NCBI GenBank assembly: GCA_021802775.1 | Contig: JAJZRJ010000018.1 | Span: 1 to 52,162, forward strand | DNA length: 52,162 nt | Source: Deltaproteobacteria bacterium | GTDB taxonomy: Bacteria; Desulfobacterota; Desulfobulbia; Desulfobulbales; Desulfurivibrionaceae | Reading direction: 5' to 3' | Shown: one piece after another, positions 16,000-26,086 of the stretch | How the letters are laid out: the number at the start of each line of letters is the position of its first letter | How positions within the stretch are numbered: position 1 is the stretch's first letter | Notes under the pieces: generated by a model | What the model was told of the DNA's origin: nothing | Seen by the model: only the letters and a program-made list of their open reading frames with translations | Databases searched by the model: none | Program-made: the position numbers and the translations under genes

Positions 16000-16037
16000 T
16001 GTACACCTATTATGTACACCAACAGGATAAGTGTCAA
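16000..16037 (-). promoter_or_regulatory. Promoter/operator of the toxin-antitoxin pair
   Basis: On the minus strand TTGACA (16032-16037) and CATAAT (16009-16014) are separated by exactly 17 bases, a near-consensus sigma-70 promoter. GGTGTACAT occurs twice with 13-base periodicity (TGTACA at 16013-16018 and 16000-16005). One copy covers the -10 box and the other lies just downstream, a good layout for autorepression by the antitoxin. Confidence 0.7.
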
Positions 16038-16082
16038 ATCACGACGAAGTCCCCCGATAACGCCGCCCACCTTGAAGATTTC

Positions 16083-16814
16083 TCATGCCACGGTTGTTCG
16101 TTTGTCCCCGAACATCCTCCCGAGCAGCCCCCCGGCCTCATAGAGCCCGCAAAACGGCACCGCCACCAGCACGGTGGAAACCAGATCGCCGGCCACCAGC
16201 AGAAAGGCGATAATCAGGATGCCGATATAGGAATATTTGCGGTGGCGGGCAAAATAGGTGCGGTCGAGCAGACCGGCTTTGACCGCCATCACCATGAGGA
16301 AGGGCAGCTCAAAGGCCAGGCCAAAGGCGAGGCTGGAACGGGCCACAAAGGTAAGATAGGCGCCGAGCTTGAGTTGCGGCGCGAGCCCCGGCCCGGCAAA
16401 GCTTAGCAGGAAGTGGAGCGCTTGGGGCAGGACCACACCGTAGGCAAAGAGCACGCCGCCAACAAAGAGGCCGCCGCCCCAACCAACCACCGTAAGGGCC
16501 ACCCGTTTTTCATGGCGATGTAGCCCCGGCGCCACGAACATCCAGAGCTGATAGACGATGACCGGAAAGGCGACAATCAGGCCGGCGAGCAAGGCCACCT
16601 TGAAATAGCTGACAAAGGCCTCGGGCAGGTTGGTATAGACCAGGCGCTGGGCAGCAGGATGGGCCTGGCGCAGAGGCTGGACCAGGAGGCGCACCAGCGG
16701 CTCGATAAAGGCGTAGGCCGCAACGCTGGCCGCAATGATGGCGACGAAAACAACAAGGAGCCGCCGGCGCAACTCGCGGAGATGGACGGAAAAATAACCG
16801 GCCAGAACGCTCAT
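16083..16814 (-). CDS. tatC: Sec-independent protein translocase TatC
   Basis: A 243-residue TatC with six predicted membrane segments, the N-terminal [10 protein letters not shown] motif and the conserved [19 protein letters not shown] region. It is the twin-arginine signal receptor of the Tat pathway in the inner membrane. Its ATG overlaps the tatB stop (ATGA), giving a tatBC pair. A separate tatA is not in the window. Confidence 0.95.
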   Translation of the reverse strand: MSVLAGYFSVHLRELRRRLLVVFVAIIAASVAAYAFIEPLVRLLVQPLRQAHPAAQRLVYTNLPEAFVSYFKVALLAGLIVAFPVIVYQLWMFVAPGLHRHEKRVALTVVGWGGGLFVGGVLFAYGVVLPQALHFLLSFAGPGLAPQLKLGAYLTFVARSSLAFGLAFELPFLMVMAVKAGLLDRTYFARHRKYSYIGILIIAFLLVAGDLVSTVLVAVPFCGLYEAGGLLGRMFGDKRTTVA

Positions 16815-17137
16815 GACTTGGGAGGGTCAGCCGGGGCCGGCTGCGACGGCGTGACGGCATCGGCAGAGGCGGGCTCCGGCGCCTCGGGCGGCGGCAATGG
16901 CGCATTGACCCCGGGAGAATCCGCCGGGGTGGTGGCGTCAATATTCTGGCGCCAGGGGTCGACCGCCTCCTCCTTCAATTCCTCGTCCACCGACTCCTTG
17001 AGGGCGGTGGCGGTTTTCTTGAGCTCGTTGATCCCCCTGCCCAGCGACTTGGCCAGTTCCGGCAATTTTTCCGGCCCCACCACGATGAGGGCGATCCCCA
17101 AAATCAATATGAGTTCCGGCAGTCCGATCCCGAACAT
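16811..17137 (-). CDS. tatB: Sec-independent protein translocase TatB
   Basis: A 108-residue TatA/TatB family protein: [30 protein letters not shown] gives the membrane segment and hinge, followed by an amphipathic helix and a proline/acid-rich tail. It is assigned to TatB, not TatA, because of the E at position 8, the GPEKLP hinge and the overlap with tatC. The tail length is usual for TatB. It forms the receptor complex with TatC. Confidence 0.88.
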   Translation of the reverse strand: MFGIGLPELILILGIALIVVGPEKLPELAKSLGRGINELKKTATALKESVDEELKEEAVDPWRQNIDATTPADSPGVNAPLPPPEAPEPASADAVTPSQPAPADPPKS

Positions 17138-17285
17138 ACGATGCCCTTTGTCCGCCTCATTCCCCCCGGCCCGTCATCAGACGCGCCCTCTGGGCCGCTA
17201 CTCTACGGCATTTGCCCGGTGGTGTCAAGCCACTCCGGGAGCGGCGCGGGGCGAGGGCGGATCGGCCAGCGCCGATTTTGCACGA

Positions 17286-17314
17286 TTGACTTTTGGGCCA
17301 CCTTTGACTAAGGT
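17286..17314 (+). promoter_or_regulatory. Candidate sigma-70 promoter of purA
   Basis: TTGACT (17286-17291) and TAAGGT (17309-17314) are 17 bases apart, about 90 bases upstream of the purA start. The -35 is good and the -10 is moderate. Confidence 0.35.
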
Positions 17315-17319
17315 GCCTT

Positions 17320-17339
17320 GTGCCGCCGCCGGGCGGCAC
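17320..17339 (+). other. Perfect hairpin in the purA 5' region
   Basis: GTGCCGCC and GGCGGCAC form an 8-bp perfect stem with loop GCCG, just after the candidate -10 box. There is no T-run, so it is not a terminator. It may act as an operator or as a structure in the purA leader. Confidence 0.55.
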
Positions 17340-17360
17340 CAGCGCAGCCTGGGGGGCTAG

Positions 17361-18698
<1,338 letters not shown>

Positions 18699-18729
18699 GC
18701 CTTCTTTTCCGCGGCCCCGCTGGCGGCGG

Positions 18730-19362
18730 CTAATTCCGGCTCACCATCCGGGCGCCGGCCATCACCTCGGCCATGTCCACCGCGATCTTGGCCAGCATGT
18801 TGGGCACCACCGGCGCACCGGTCGAAGGCCGGACCTCGGGCGGACCGAACGAATCCACCAGGCGGCTCCACATCCCCATCTCGGGATAATCCATGGGCTG
18901 ATCGATGGCCTGCTCGATGTACCAGACCGTATTGCCGGAACGGACGTTCAGGAGCCGCACCGAAACCGAGGCCCGGCCGCCGCCAAATTCCGTGGCCGCC
19001 AGGGCGTAATTCACCCGGCCGGCCAGCACCAGATCGACCTTGGCCGCCTTGCCGCGGGCAACGGCGTCATCCAGATCACCATACCCCGGCGCCAGTTGGC
19101 GCACCACCGGAAAGGCCCGTTTGCCGAGCAACACGTCCTTGAACAGGGCCGCCACCCGCACCCCTTGATCCGCCGCAATGTTTTCCGGCATCTGGAAGGG
19201 CAGCACCCCAACCGAGGCCTCCTGATAGGTGCTCGGCAGGGGATGGATATAAACTACCGGCGAGCCGGTCCGCGGCTCGACATACATGGTCGAACGCTGG
19301 CCACGGGCCGAACAGCCGGCCAACAATACCGTTAACACCACCAACAGCACGCTGTTGCGCAT
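18730..19362 (-). CDS. Lipoprotein of the FlgO-like cluster
   Basis: A 210-residue predicted lipoprotein with signal peptide and lipobox LLAGCS (residues ~14-19). The mature part has VGVLPFQMPENIAADQGVRVAALFKDVLL and VDLVLAGRVNYALAATEFGGGRASVSVRLLNVRSG, a pattern seen in CsgG/FlgT-like or GNA1162-like envelope proteins that bind the outer membrane. The exact family is not certain. It is the last gene of a tight four-gene minus-strand operon (gaps of 15, 12 and 8 bases) with two FlgO-like proteins, so an accessory role around the flagellar basal body or envelope is likely. Confidence 0.75.
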   Translation of the reverse strand: MRNSVLLVVLTVLLAGCSARGQRSTMYVEPRTGSPVVYIHPLPSTYQEASVGVLPFQMPENIAADQGVRVAALFKDVLLGKRAFPVVRQLAPGYGDLDDAVARGKAAKVDLVLAGRVNYALAATEFGGGRASVSVRLLNVRSGNTVWYIEQAIDQPMDYPEMGMWSRLVDSFGPPEVRPSTGAPVVPNMLAKIAVDMAEVMAGARMVSRN

Positions 19363-19370
19363 ATCCCCTC

Positions 19371-19970
19371 CTACCGCTCCCTGGCGGACAGGCCGACATC
19401 CTGCCCTTCGGCGGCGGATGCGGCCAACAGATGGTTGATGTTGCCGCTCCGCTGGATCTCCACCCCGGCAACGGAGAGGACATTCTGCGAGGCCGCGTCG
19501 AGGATGCGGACGTTGAGAATCACCGTCTGCGGGGTCAGGGAATAGGTGCCCACCACAATGCCATGGACCCGTTGCTCCCTGGCCAGCAGCTTGGCATCGC
19601 GGGTCAGCATCAATTCGCCGCTGTTGTTCTTGACCAGCAACTCGCTCGCCTTGCGGATCTCCACCACCCCGAAACCATGGCGAAAAAGCCTCGTCGCAAG
19701 CGATTCGGTGAAGGTGCGGCCGAACCGGCTGGTCTCATAGAGGTTATCCACCTCCACCATGGTGGTGAGCATAAGGCTCATGCCGGTAGCCCGGCCGTAA
19801 CGGAAATTCTGCGCCAGTTGCTGCGCCACCTCTTCGCCCAGGCCGAAAAAATCAGGGGTGACCACCGAGACGGTTCCACCGGTATGCACCGTGGGACTAC
19901 AGCCGGTCAGCAACACCACCGCGGCCACCAGCCCCACCCCCCACTGCCGAAGGATTTTGACGCGTTTCAT
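19371..19970 (-). CDS. FlgO-like lipoprotein
   Basis: A 199-residue protein with a signal peptide and lipobox LLTGCS. The body matches the FlgO domain style: a DFFGLGEEVAQQLAQNF helix, TTMVEVDNLYETSRFGRTFTESLATRLFRHGFGVVEIRK, then VHGIVVGTYSLTPQTVILNVRILDAASQNVLS. FlgO is an outer-membrane protein needed for stable flagella in Vibrio. It shares the whole domain with the gene upstream (19983-20804), so the two are paralogues. Confidence 0.8.
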   Translation of the reverse strand: MKRVKILRQWGVGLVAAVVLLTGCSPTVHTGGTVSVVTPDFFGLGEEVAQQLAQNFRYGRATGMSLMLTTMVEVDNLYETSRFGRTFTESLATRLFRHGFGVVEIRKASELLVKNNSGELMLTRDAKLLAREQRVHGIVVGTYSLTPQTVILNVRILDAASQNVLSVAGVEIQRSGNINHLLAASAAEGQDVGLSARER

Positions 19971-19982
19971 CCGCCCGCCTCC

Positions 19983-20804
19983 CTACTTTTTCCCGAAGGC
20001 CCGCACCGCCACGGGTGCGGCCTTGCCCATCGGCATCCCCTCGTCGGCCAGCATGCCGACCACCACCGCATCCTTGGGAAGCTCCATTGTCGCCGCGGCC
20101 AGCACCAGATTATCCTCGTTCCGCAGCAGCCGCGCATTCAGAAAGACCCGCCCTTCGGCCACCGTGTAAGTCCCGGCCACCATGGCCTGGGCGTTCTGGA
20201 TATAGCCCAGTTCCTTCATGTCCCGCGACATGCTGTATTCGCCATGATACCTGCTCACCATGATGCCCGGCGTTTTGCGCACATCGACCACCTCGATCCC
20301 GTTGCCCTGCAACTCGCTGATCAGCTGCTCGCCCAGGTAGCGCCCCAAGGACGAGGTGGCGTAGAGGTTATTGAGATTGACGAAGGTGCTCACCGCCACG
20401 GTGTATTCGTCGGCGATTTCCTCGCGAGCGTTGGCCAGGAGCCTTTGGGCCAGCTCATGCACCGCCGCGGCCAGGGTCGCATTGGGTGCCACCGGCGATG
20501 CCCCGCCGCTGGCCGAATCGGGCAAAAGCCCCTTCTTCATGCTCTGCGGCGAGAAGACCCGCTCGGTCCGGAAGACGTAATCAGGCGGAATCTCGTGGGG
20601 ATGGTTGTAAAAATAAGAACGATAGGCCAACGTGTTGCCTGACGGCGGCGTCATTGCCACCGGCGGGGCCGTGACAGCCGGGGGTGCCATCGCCGGGGCC
20701 GGTTCCTTGGTCACCGCCTCCTGGCCACCACCCACCGCAATCCGTGTCCAGCTCAGCAAAACCGCACCCAGCAGCAGAACAGCGCAACATTTTTTTCGTA
20801 TCAT
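19983..20804 (-). CDS. FlgO-like exported protein with proline-rich leader
   Basis: A 273-residue protein with an N-terminal signal sequence but no clear lipobox, a Pro/Ala-rich linker (~30-60) and a C-terminal FlgO-type domain from ~110: LAQRLLANAREEIADEYTVAVSTFVNLNNLYATSSLGRYLGEQLISELQGNGIEVVDVRK and AMVAGTYTVAEGRVFLNARLLRNED. It is a paralogue of the next gene, with a longer N-terminus. The mature protein probably faces the periplasm or outer membrane. Confidence 0.78.
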   Translation of the reverse strand: MIRKKCCAVLLLGAVLLSWTRIAVGGGQEAVTKEPAPAMAPPAVTAPPVAMTPPSGNTLAYRSYFYNHPHEIPPDYVFRTERVFSPQSMKKGLLPDSASGGASPVAPNATLAAAVHELAQRLLANAREEIADEYTVAVSTFVNLNNLYATSSLGRYLGEQLISELQGNGIEVVDVRKTPGIMVSRYHGEYSMSRDMKELGYIQNAQAMVAGTYTVAEGRVFLNARLLRNEDNLVLAAATMELPKDAVVVGMLADEGMPMGKAAPVAVRAFGKK

Positions 20805-20819
20805 GCGATGTGCCTCATC

Positions 20820-21065
20820 TCAGGGGTTGAACCGATAATCACTGTAAACCGGCTCCAGACTCTCCCACGAAGGACCGAAAGCATTCACCATCGGGTCGCG
20901 GCTGCCGTTGTTCCCGGCCTGCTGATAGGGATACACCACCGGCACGCCATCGTTCTGCCGCGAAAACGGCGAGGCGATCCGCAGATCCATATCCACCAGC
21001 GAGGAGCGCACGCCGCCGGAACAGCCGGCCAGAAAGAACAACGCCACCACCCAGATTTTTCGCAT
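20820..21065 (-). CDS. Small lipoprotein, first gene of the FlgO-like cluster
   Basis: An 81-residue lipoprotein: MRKIWVVALFFLAGCSGG has a clear signal peptide and lipobox (LAGCS). The rest is polar, with SSLVDMDLRIASPF and a Tyr-rich end. I do not recognise the family. ATG 21065 is chosen over a longer frame because a strong ribosome site (GGAGGGAGAA) and the signal peptide start there. It is the first gene of the four-gene operon. Confidence 0.75.
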   Translation of the reverse strand: MRKIWVVALFFLAGCSGGVRSSLVDMDLRIASPFSRQNDGVPVVYPYQQAGNNGSRDPMVNAFGPSWESLEPVYSDYRFNP

Positions 21066-21102
21066 TTCTCCCTCCTTTTCCGTAAGCCCGCGCCACTGTC
21101 GT

Positions 21103-21126
21103 GCCTTGTCAAAAAACCGACAAGGC
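21103..21126 (-). promoter_or_regulatory. Palindrome upstream of the FlgO-like operon
   Basis: GCCTTGTC and GACAAGGC form a perfect 8-bp inverted repeat around AAAAAACC, 38 bases upstream of the first lipoprotein gene. On the minus strand it contains a TTGACA, but no convincing -10 follows. It could be an operator. The rest of the 386-base gap up to rpoZ (21066-21451) shows only the rpoZ promoter candidate and AT-rich DNA. Confidence 0.4.
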
Positions 21127-21364
21127 GGCTGCGCCAGCCACCCGGTAAAAAATTCCGCCAACCAGGCCGCGCAATCTGCCCCTGTCTGCCTTGCGGCGAC
21201 GAGGTTTCCCGGGGTGGACGACAAAGCCAGCAAGTCCGCCTAAATTAAATGCACTTTTTATGCCATGCATAACAATCGGCGCCGGCTGGGCAATGAACAA
21301 CGGCGCGCCCCGGAAACAACCAATTGAAATGTATATAAAAACCACCCATCGACACGAAAAAAGA

Positions 21365-21393
21365 TTTACCAAAACGCCCCGGTGCATTATATT
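21365..21393 (+). promoter_or_regulatory. Candidate promoter of the rpoZ-dnaJ operon
   Basis: TTTACC (21365-21370) and TATATT (21388-21393) are 17 bases apart in an AT-rich stretch, ~60 bases upstream of the rpoZ start. Both boxes match the sigma-70 consensus at four or five positions. Confidence 0.5.
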
Positions 21394-21451
21394 TGGCAAG
21401 TTTAAGCGACCCCATTGGGGCCGAAACCACCGCCAGGAGGAACAACCGCAC

Positions 21452-22839
<1,388 letters not shown>

Positions 22840-22920
22840 GCCGGGCGTGGCTATAAGAAAAGAATCCACCGGCACCTGCGGGCCAGAACGCCGGGAACAT
22901 ACAAACCGGAGACCATCCCC

Positions 22921-23412
22921 ATGACCGCGAAACGCGCCACCCTGACCCATTTCGATGCCAGCGGCAATGCCTGGATGGTCGATGTCGGCGGCAAGGCGGC
23001 CACCGCGCGGGTGGCAAAGGCGGGCGGCTCGATCACCATGTCGCCCGAGGCGTTCGCCCAGCTTGCGGCCGGGACCATGGCCAAGGGTGACGTGCTCGGG
23101 GTGGCGAGAATTGCCGGCATCATGGCTGCCAAACGGGTGGACGAGCTGATTCCCCTGACCCATCCGCTGGTCATCGACCGGGCCGAGGTGCGCTTCCGCC
23201 TCGACGAGGAGCAGCAGACGGTGGAGATCGAGGCCACGGTGGGTATCAGCGGCAAGACCGGGGTGGAAATGGAGGCGCTTACCGCAGTCAGTATCGCGGC
23301 ACTCACGATCTACGATATGTGCAAGGCAGTGGACAAGGGCATGACCATCGGCAACATCCGGTTGCTCGAAAAAACCGGTGGCAAGAGCGGTAGATATCAA
23401 CGAAACGGGTAG
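22921..23412 (+). CDS. moaC: Cyclic pyranopterin monophosphate synthase MoaC
   Basis: A 163-residue MoaC, which converts the MoaA product to cyclic pyranopterin monophosphate in molybdenum cofactor synthesis. Visible family motifs are [31 protein letters not shown] and [32 protein letters not shown] has Thr where many relatives have Cys. A CGGAG ribosome site precedes the ATG. moaA is not nearby. Confidence 0.95.
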   Translation: MTAKRATLTHFDASGNAWMVDVGGKAATARVAKAGGSITMSPEAFAQLAAGTMAKGDVLGVARIAGIMAAKRVDELIPLTHPLVIDRAEVRFRLDEEQQTVEIEATVGISGKTGVEMEALTAVSIAALTIYDMCKAVDKGMTIGNIRLLEKTGGKSGRYQRNG

Positions 23413-23469
23413 GTGGCGACTCCCGTTCTGGTATCATGGAAGAAAAGGCGAACCCCAAGGAGTTGGATT

Positions 23470-23835
23470 GTGAAACCAAAACAGATTGAACATTTCCGCA
23501 AGAAACTTGAGGAGATGAGCCAGCAGCTCCTCAACGAAGCAGACAAGACCATCCATGAGATGACGGACCATAACGACAACTACCCGGACCCCACCGACCG
23601 GGCCACGGCCGAGTCGGACCGCAGCTTCGAACTGCGCATCCGCGACCGCGAGCGCAAACTGCTGTCGAAGATCAAGGAGGCCATGGAACGGATCGACGAA
23701 GGCACCTACGGCATCTGCGAAGAGTGCGGCGACGACATCTCGGTGAAACGCCTGGAGGCGCGGCCGGTCACCACCCTCTGCATCGCGTGCAAAACCAAGC
23801 AGGAAACGCAGGAAAAAGCCCAAAAAGGCTTCTAA
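23470..23835 (+). CDS. dksA: DksA/TraR family transcription regulator
   Basis: A 121-residue DksA-type protein with a coiled-coil hairpin, the tip motif DPTDRA (D40, D43, A45, the DxxDxA of true DksA) and a four-cysteine zinc finger (C83, C86, C104, C107). It acts in the secondary channel of RNA polymerase with ppGpp. GTG 23470 is chosen because AAGGAG lies seven bases upstream and the homology starts here; the frame is open further upstream. The protein is shorter than E. coli DksA. Confidence 0.88.
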   Translation: MKPKQIEHFRKKLEEMSQQLLNEADKTIHEMTDHNDNYPDPTDRATAESDRSFELRIRDRERKLLSKIKEAMERIDEGTYGICEECGDDISVKRLEARPVTTLCIACKTKQETQEKAQKGF

Positions 23836-23844
23836 GGACACACC

Positions 23845-24846
23845 ATGCCAGAACTCCGCAAGGATCCGATCATTGGCCGATGGATTATCATCGCGACGGA
23901 ACGCGGAAAGAGGCCCAGCGACTTCATTATCGAAAAAAACCACGTGCGGGGCGGCTTCTGCCCCCTGTGCCCCGGCAACGAAAACACCACCCCGCCGGAG
24001 GTGCTGGCCTACAGCGCCACCCCCGGCCGGGGACCGAACCAGCCCGGCTGGTCGCTCCGGGTGGTGCCCAACAAGTACCCTGCCCTGGTCATCGAAGGCG
24101 ACCTCAACAAGGAGGGCGAGGGGCTCTACGACAAGATGAACGGCATCGGCGCCCACGAGGTCATCGTCGAGACGCCGGACCACAACGAATCCTTCACCCA
24201 ACTGCCGCCGGAACGCATGGTCCAGGTCTTCTGGGCCTACCGGGACCGCCTGGGCGACCTTGCCAAGGACCCGCGCTTCCGCTACGTCATGGTCTTCAAG
24301 AACTTCGGGGCCGCGGCTGGTGCCTCCCTCGAACACTCCCACTCCCAGCTGGTAGCCCTGCCGATCGTGCCGCGCATGATCGCCACGGAACTCGACGGCA
24401 GCCTCTCCTACTACCGGTACAAGGAACGCTGCATCTTCTGCGACATCATCAAGCAGGAACTCAGCCAGGGCAGCCGGATCATCGCCGAGAACAGCCGCTT
24501 TCTCGCCATTGTTCCCTTTGCCCCCCGCTCGCCCTTCGAAATGTGGATCATGCCCAAACGCCATGCCTCCTCCTTCATGACCACCGACGACGAGACCTTC
24601 CGCGCGCTGGCGGCAATTTTTTCCGAGTGCATGCGGCGACTTGACAAGTGCATGCCCGGCGTGCCCTACAACTTCGTGCTGCACGGCGCGCCGCTGCGGT
24701 CGCAACCGCTGGATCACTACCACTGGCACTTCGAGATCATGCCCAAACTGACCATGGTCGCGGGCTTCGAGTGGGGCTCCGGCTTCTACATCAACCCGGT
24801 GCCGCCGGAAGAGGCGGCGCGCTTTCTGCGAGAAGCGGAGATCTAG
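23845..24846 (+). CDS. galT: Galactose-1-phosphate uridylyltransferase (GalT family)
   Basis: A 333-residue GalT/HIT-superfamily nucleotidyltransferase. Seen: GRWIIIATERGKRP near the N-terminus, the zinc motif CPLC (C39, C42), the catalytic EHSHSQLVALP (H164, H166; family HxHxQ), a second CIFC pair and HYHWHFEIMP near the C-terminus. It exchanges uridylyl between UDP-glucose and galactose-1-phosphate; an ADP-glucose phosphorylase-like activity is the alternative. It starts nine bases after dksA. Confidence 0.88.
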   Translation: MPELRKDPIIGRWIIIATERGKRPSDFIIEKNHVRGGFCPLCPGNENTTPPEVLAYSATPGRGPNQPGWSLRVVPNKYPALVIEGDLNKEGEGLYDKMNGIGAHEVIVETPDHNESFTQLPPERMVQVFWAYRDRLGDLAKDPRFRYVMVFKNFGAAAGASLEHSHSQLVALPIVPRMIATELDGSLSYYRYKERCIFCDIIKQELSQGSRIIAENSRFLAIVPFAPRSPFEMWIMPKRHASSFMTTDDETFRALAAIFSECMRRLDKCMPGVPYNFVLHGAPLRSQPLDHYHWHFEIMPKLTMVAGFEWGSGFYINPVPPEEAARFLREAEI

Positions 24847-24878
24847 CCGGCAACGAACCCGGCCTGGAGGACGCACTG

Positions 24879-25229
24879 ATGAAAAGAATCCTGCTGGTGG
24901 ACGACGAAGAGAGCATCCATCTCCTCTACCGCGAGGAGCTTGAAGAGGCCGGCTACGAGGTCCACTCCGCCCTCACCGGCGAGGAAGCGCTCGACAAGCT
25001 CCATATCGTCGCCCCGGACCTCATCATCCTCGACATCAACATGCCGGGCATGAACGGCATCGAGGCGCTGCGCCGCATCAAGGAGATCAAACCCACGGTG
25101 CCGGTGATCCTCTGCTCCGCGTATCAGGAGTTCAAACAAGACCTTGCATCCTGGGCCTCCGACGAGTACATTGTCAAATCTTCCAATCTGGACGAATTGA
25201 AGGCAGCGGTCAAAAAGCATCTCTCCTAA
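24879..25229 (+). CDS. Stand-alone response regulator receiver
   Basis: A 116-residue CheY-like receiver without output domain. Acidic pair D8/D9 (LLVDDEES), phospho-acceptor D52 (LDINMPGMNG), Ser at ~80 (LCSAYQ) and Lys at 100 (YIVKSSN). The KS rather than KP after the lysine differs from CheY. ATG follows GGAGG by eight bases. The partner kinase is not in the window. A strong terminator follows. Confidence 0.9.
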   Translation: MKRILLVDDEESIHLLYREELEEAGYEVHSALTGEEALDKLHIVAPDLIILDINMPGMNGIEALRRIKEIKPTVPVILCSAYQEFKQDLASWASDEYIVKSSNLDELKAAVKKHLS

Positions 25230-25258
25230 CCGCCTGCCCCGCACCCGCGTGCATTCCG

Positions 25259-25291
25259 CGGCCCGCCGCTGCATGCCGGCGGGCCGTTTTT
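25259..25291 (+). terminator. Rho-independent terminator after the receiver gene
   Basis: CGGCCCGCCG and CGGCGGGCCG form a perfect 10-bp GC stem with an 8-base loop, followed directly by TTTTT. It ends the rpoZ-to-receiver gene run. It lies only 16 bases before the next ATG, leaving no room for a promoter in between. Confidence 0.9.
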
Positions 25292-25306
25292 CGTTTGAAG
25301 GACGCC

Positions 25307-26062
25307 ATGAAAGACATCCAGGGCCAGCGCGACCACCGGCGCATCAACATCAAGAAGGTAGGGGTCAAGAACATCTCCTACCCCATCACCCTGCTGGACA
25401 AGGCCCAACGCATCCAGCGCACCGTGGCCACGGTCAACATGTACGTCAACCTGCCCCATCGGTTCAAGGGCACCCACATGAGCCGCTTCATCGAGATCCT
25501 GAACCGCTTCCACGGCGAAATCACCCTGGCCAGCTTCCACCTCATCCTCGAGGAGATGAAGGAGAAACTCCAGGCCGAGGCCGCGCACATGGAGCTCGAA
25601 TTCCCCTATTTCCTCAAGCGCGAGGCAACCAACGCCATCGGCATCAACGAATACCGCTGCCGGATGCACGGCTCCCTCGAACAGAAGGATGACCTGGTGC
25701 TCTCGGTCCGGGTGCCCATCGCCCCGCCCGAGCCGGTCCAGCCCGCCGCCGGCATGCCGCGTTCGCTGGGCCACTGGGGGATGGCGGAGGTGGCCCTGCG
25801 CTGCCGCCATTTCATCTGGATCGAGGATCTCATCGACAGCGTGGAGGCGGTGACCCGCCACGACCTTTGCTGGCCTTCCGAGACCAGGGAGGAATGCACC
25901 CTGGCGGTGGAAGGGCTGGCCAAGGCCATCGGCGGCAAGCTGGCCAGCCACCCGCACATCAAATGGTTTTCCGTGCGGGTCGAGAATCTCGCCGCCGGCT
26001 TCAACACCTTTGCCCTGCTGGAATGGCCGGAAGGGCGGAACCAGCAACGCAACACCCACTAA
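25307..26062 (+). CDS. FolE2-family (GTP cyclohydrolase type 2/MptA-like) protein lacking catalytic motifs
   Basis: A 251-residue member of the FolE2/MptA (DUF198) fold family: VGVKNISYPITL, FKGTHMSRFIEIL (~53-65) and LEFPYFLKREA agree well. The parts that carry catalysis in FolE2 do not: where CPCSK and GAHNQR are expected (~139-160) the sequence is APPEPVQPAAGMPRSLGHWG, and the late ESIHxHxA motif is replaced by LAAGFNTFA. It is therefore unlikely to be a normal GTP cyclohydrolase. ATG 25307 with GAAGGA upstream is preferred over TTG 25295. It starts 16 bases after a strong terminator and is followed 24 bases later by glyS. Confidence 0.8.
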   Translation: MKDIQGQRDHRRINIKKVGVKNISYPITLLDKAQRIQRTVATVNMYVNLPHRFKGTHMSRFIEILNRFHGEITLASFHLILEEMKEKLQAEAAHMELEFPYFLKREATNAIGINEYRCRMHGSLEQKDDLVLSVRVPIAPPEPVQPAAGMPRSLGHWGMAEVALRCRHFIWIEDLIDSVEAVTRHDLCWPSETREECTLAVEGLAKAIGGKLASHPHIKWFSVRVENLAAGFNTFALLEWPEGRNQQRNTH

Positions 26063-26086
26063 CCCCGACCCCCCGGAAGAACCGCC

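Noticed and set aside
16811..17137. TatA rather than TatB
   Set aside because: Glu at residue 8, the overlap with tatC and the longer acidic tail favour TatB, though a dual-role protein cannot be excluded.
19431..20642. Plus-strand frame of ~400 codons opposite the FlgO-like genes
   Set aside because: The minus strand has signal peptides, ribosome sites and tight gene spacing; the plus product is His-rich and lacks domains.
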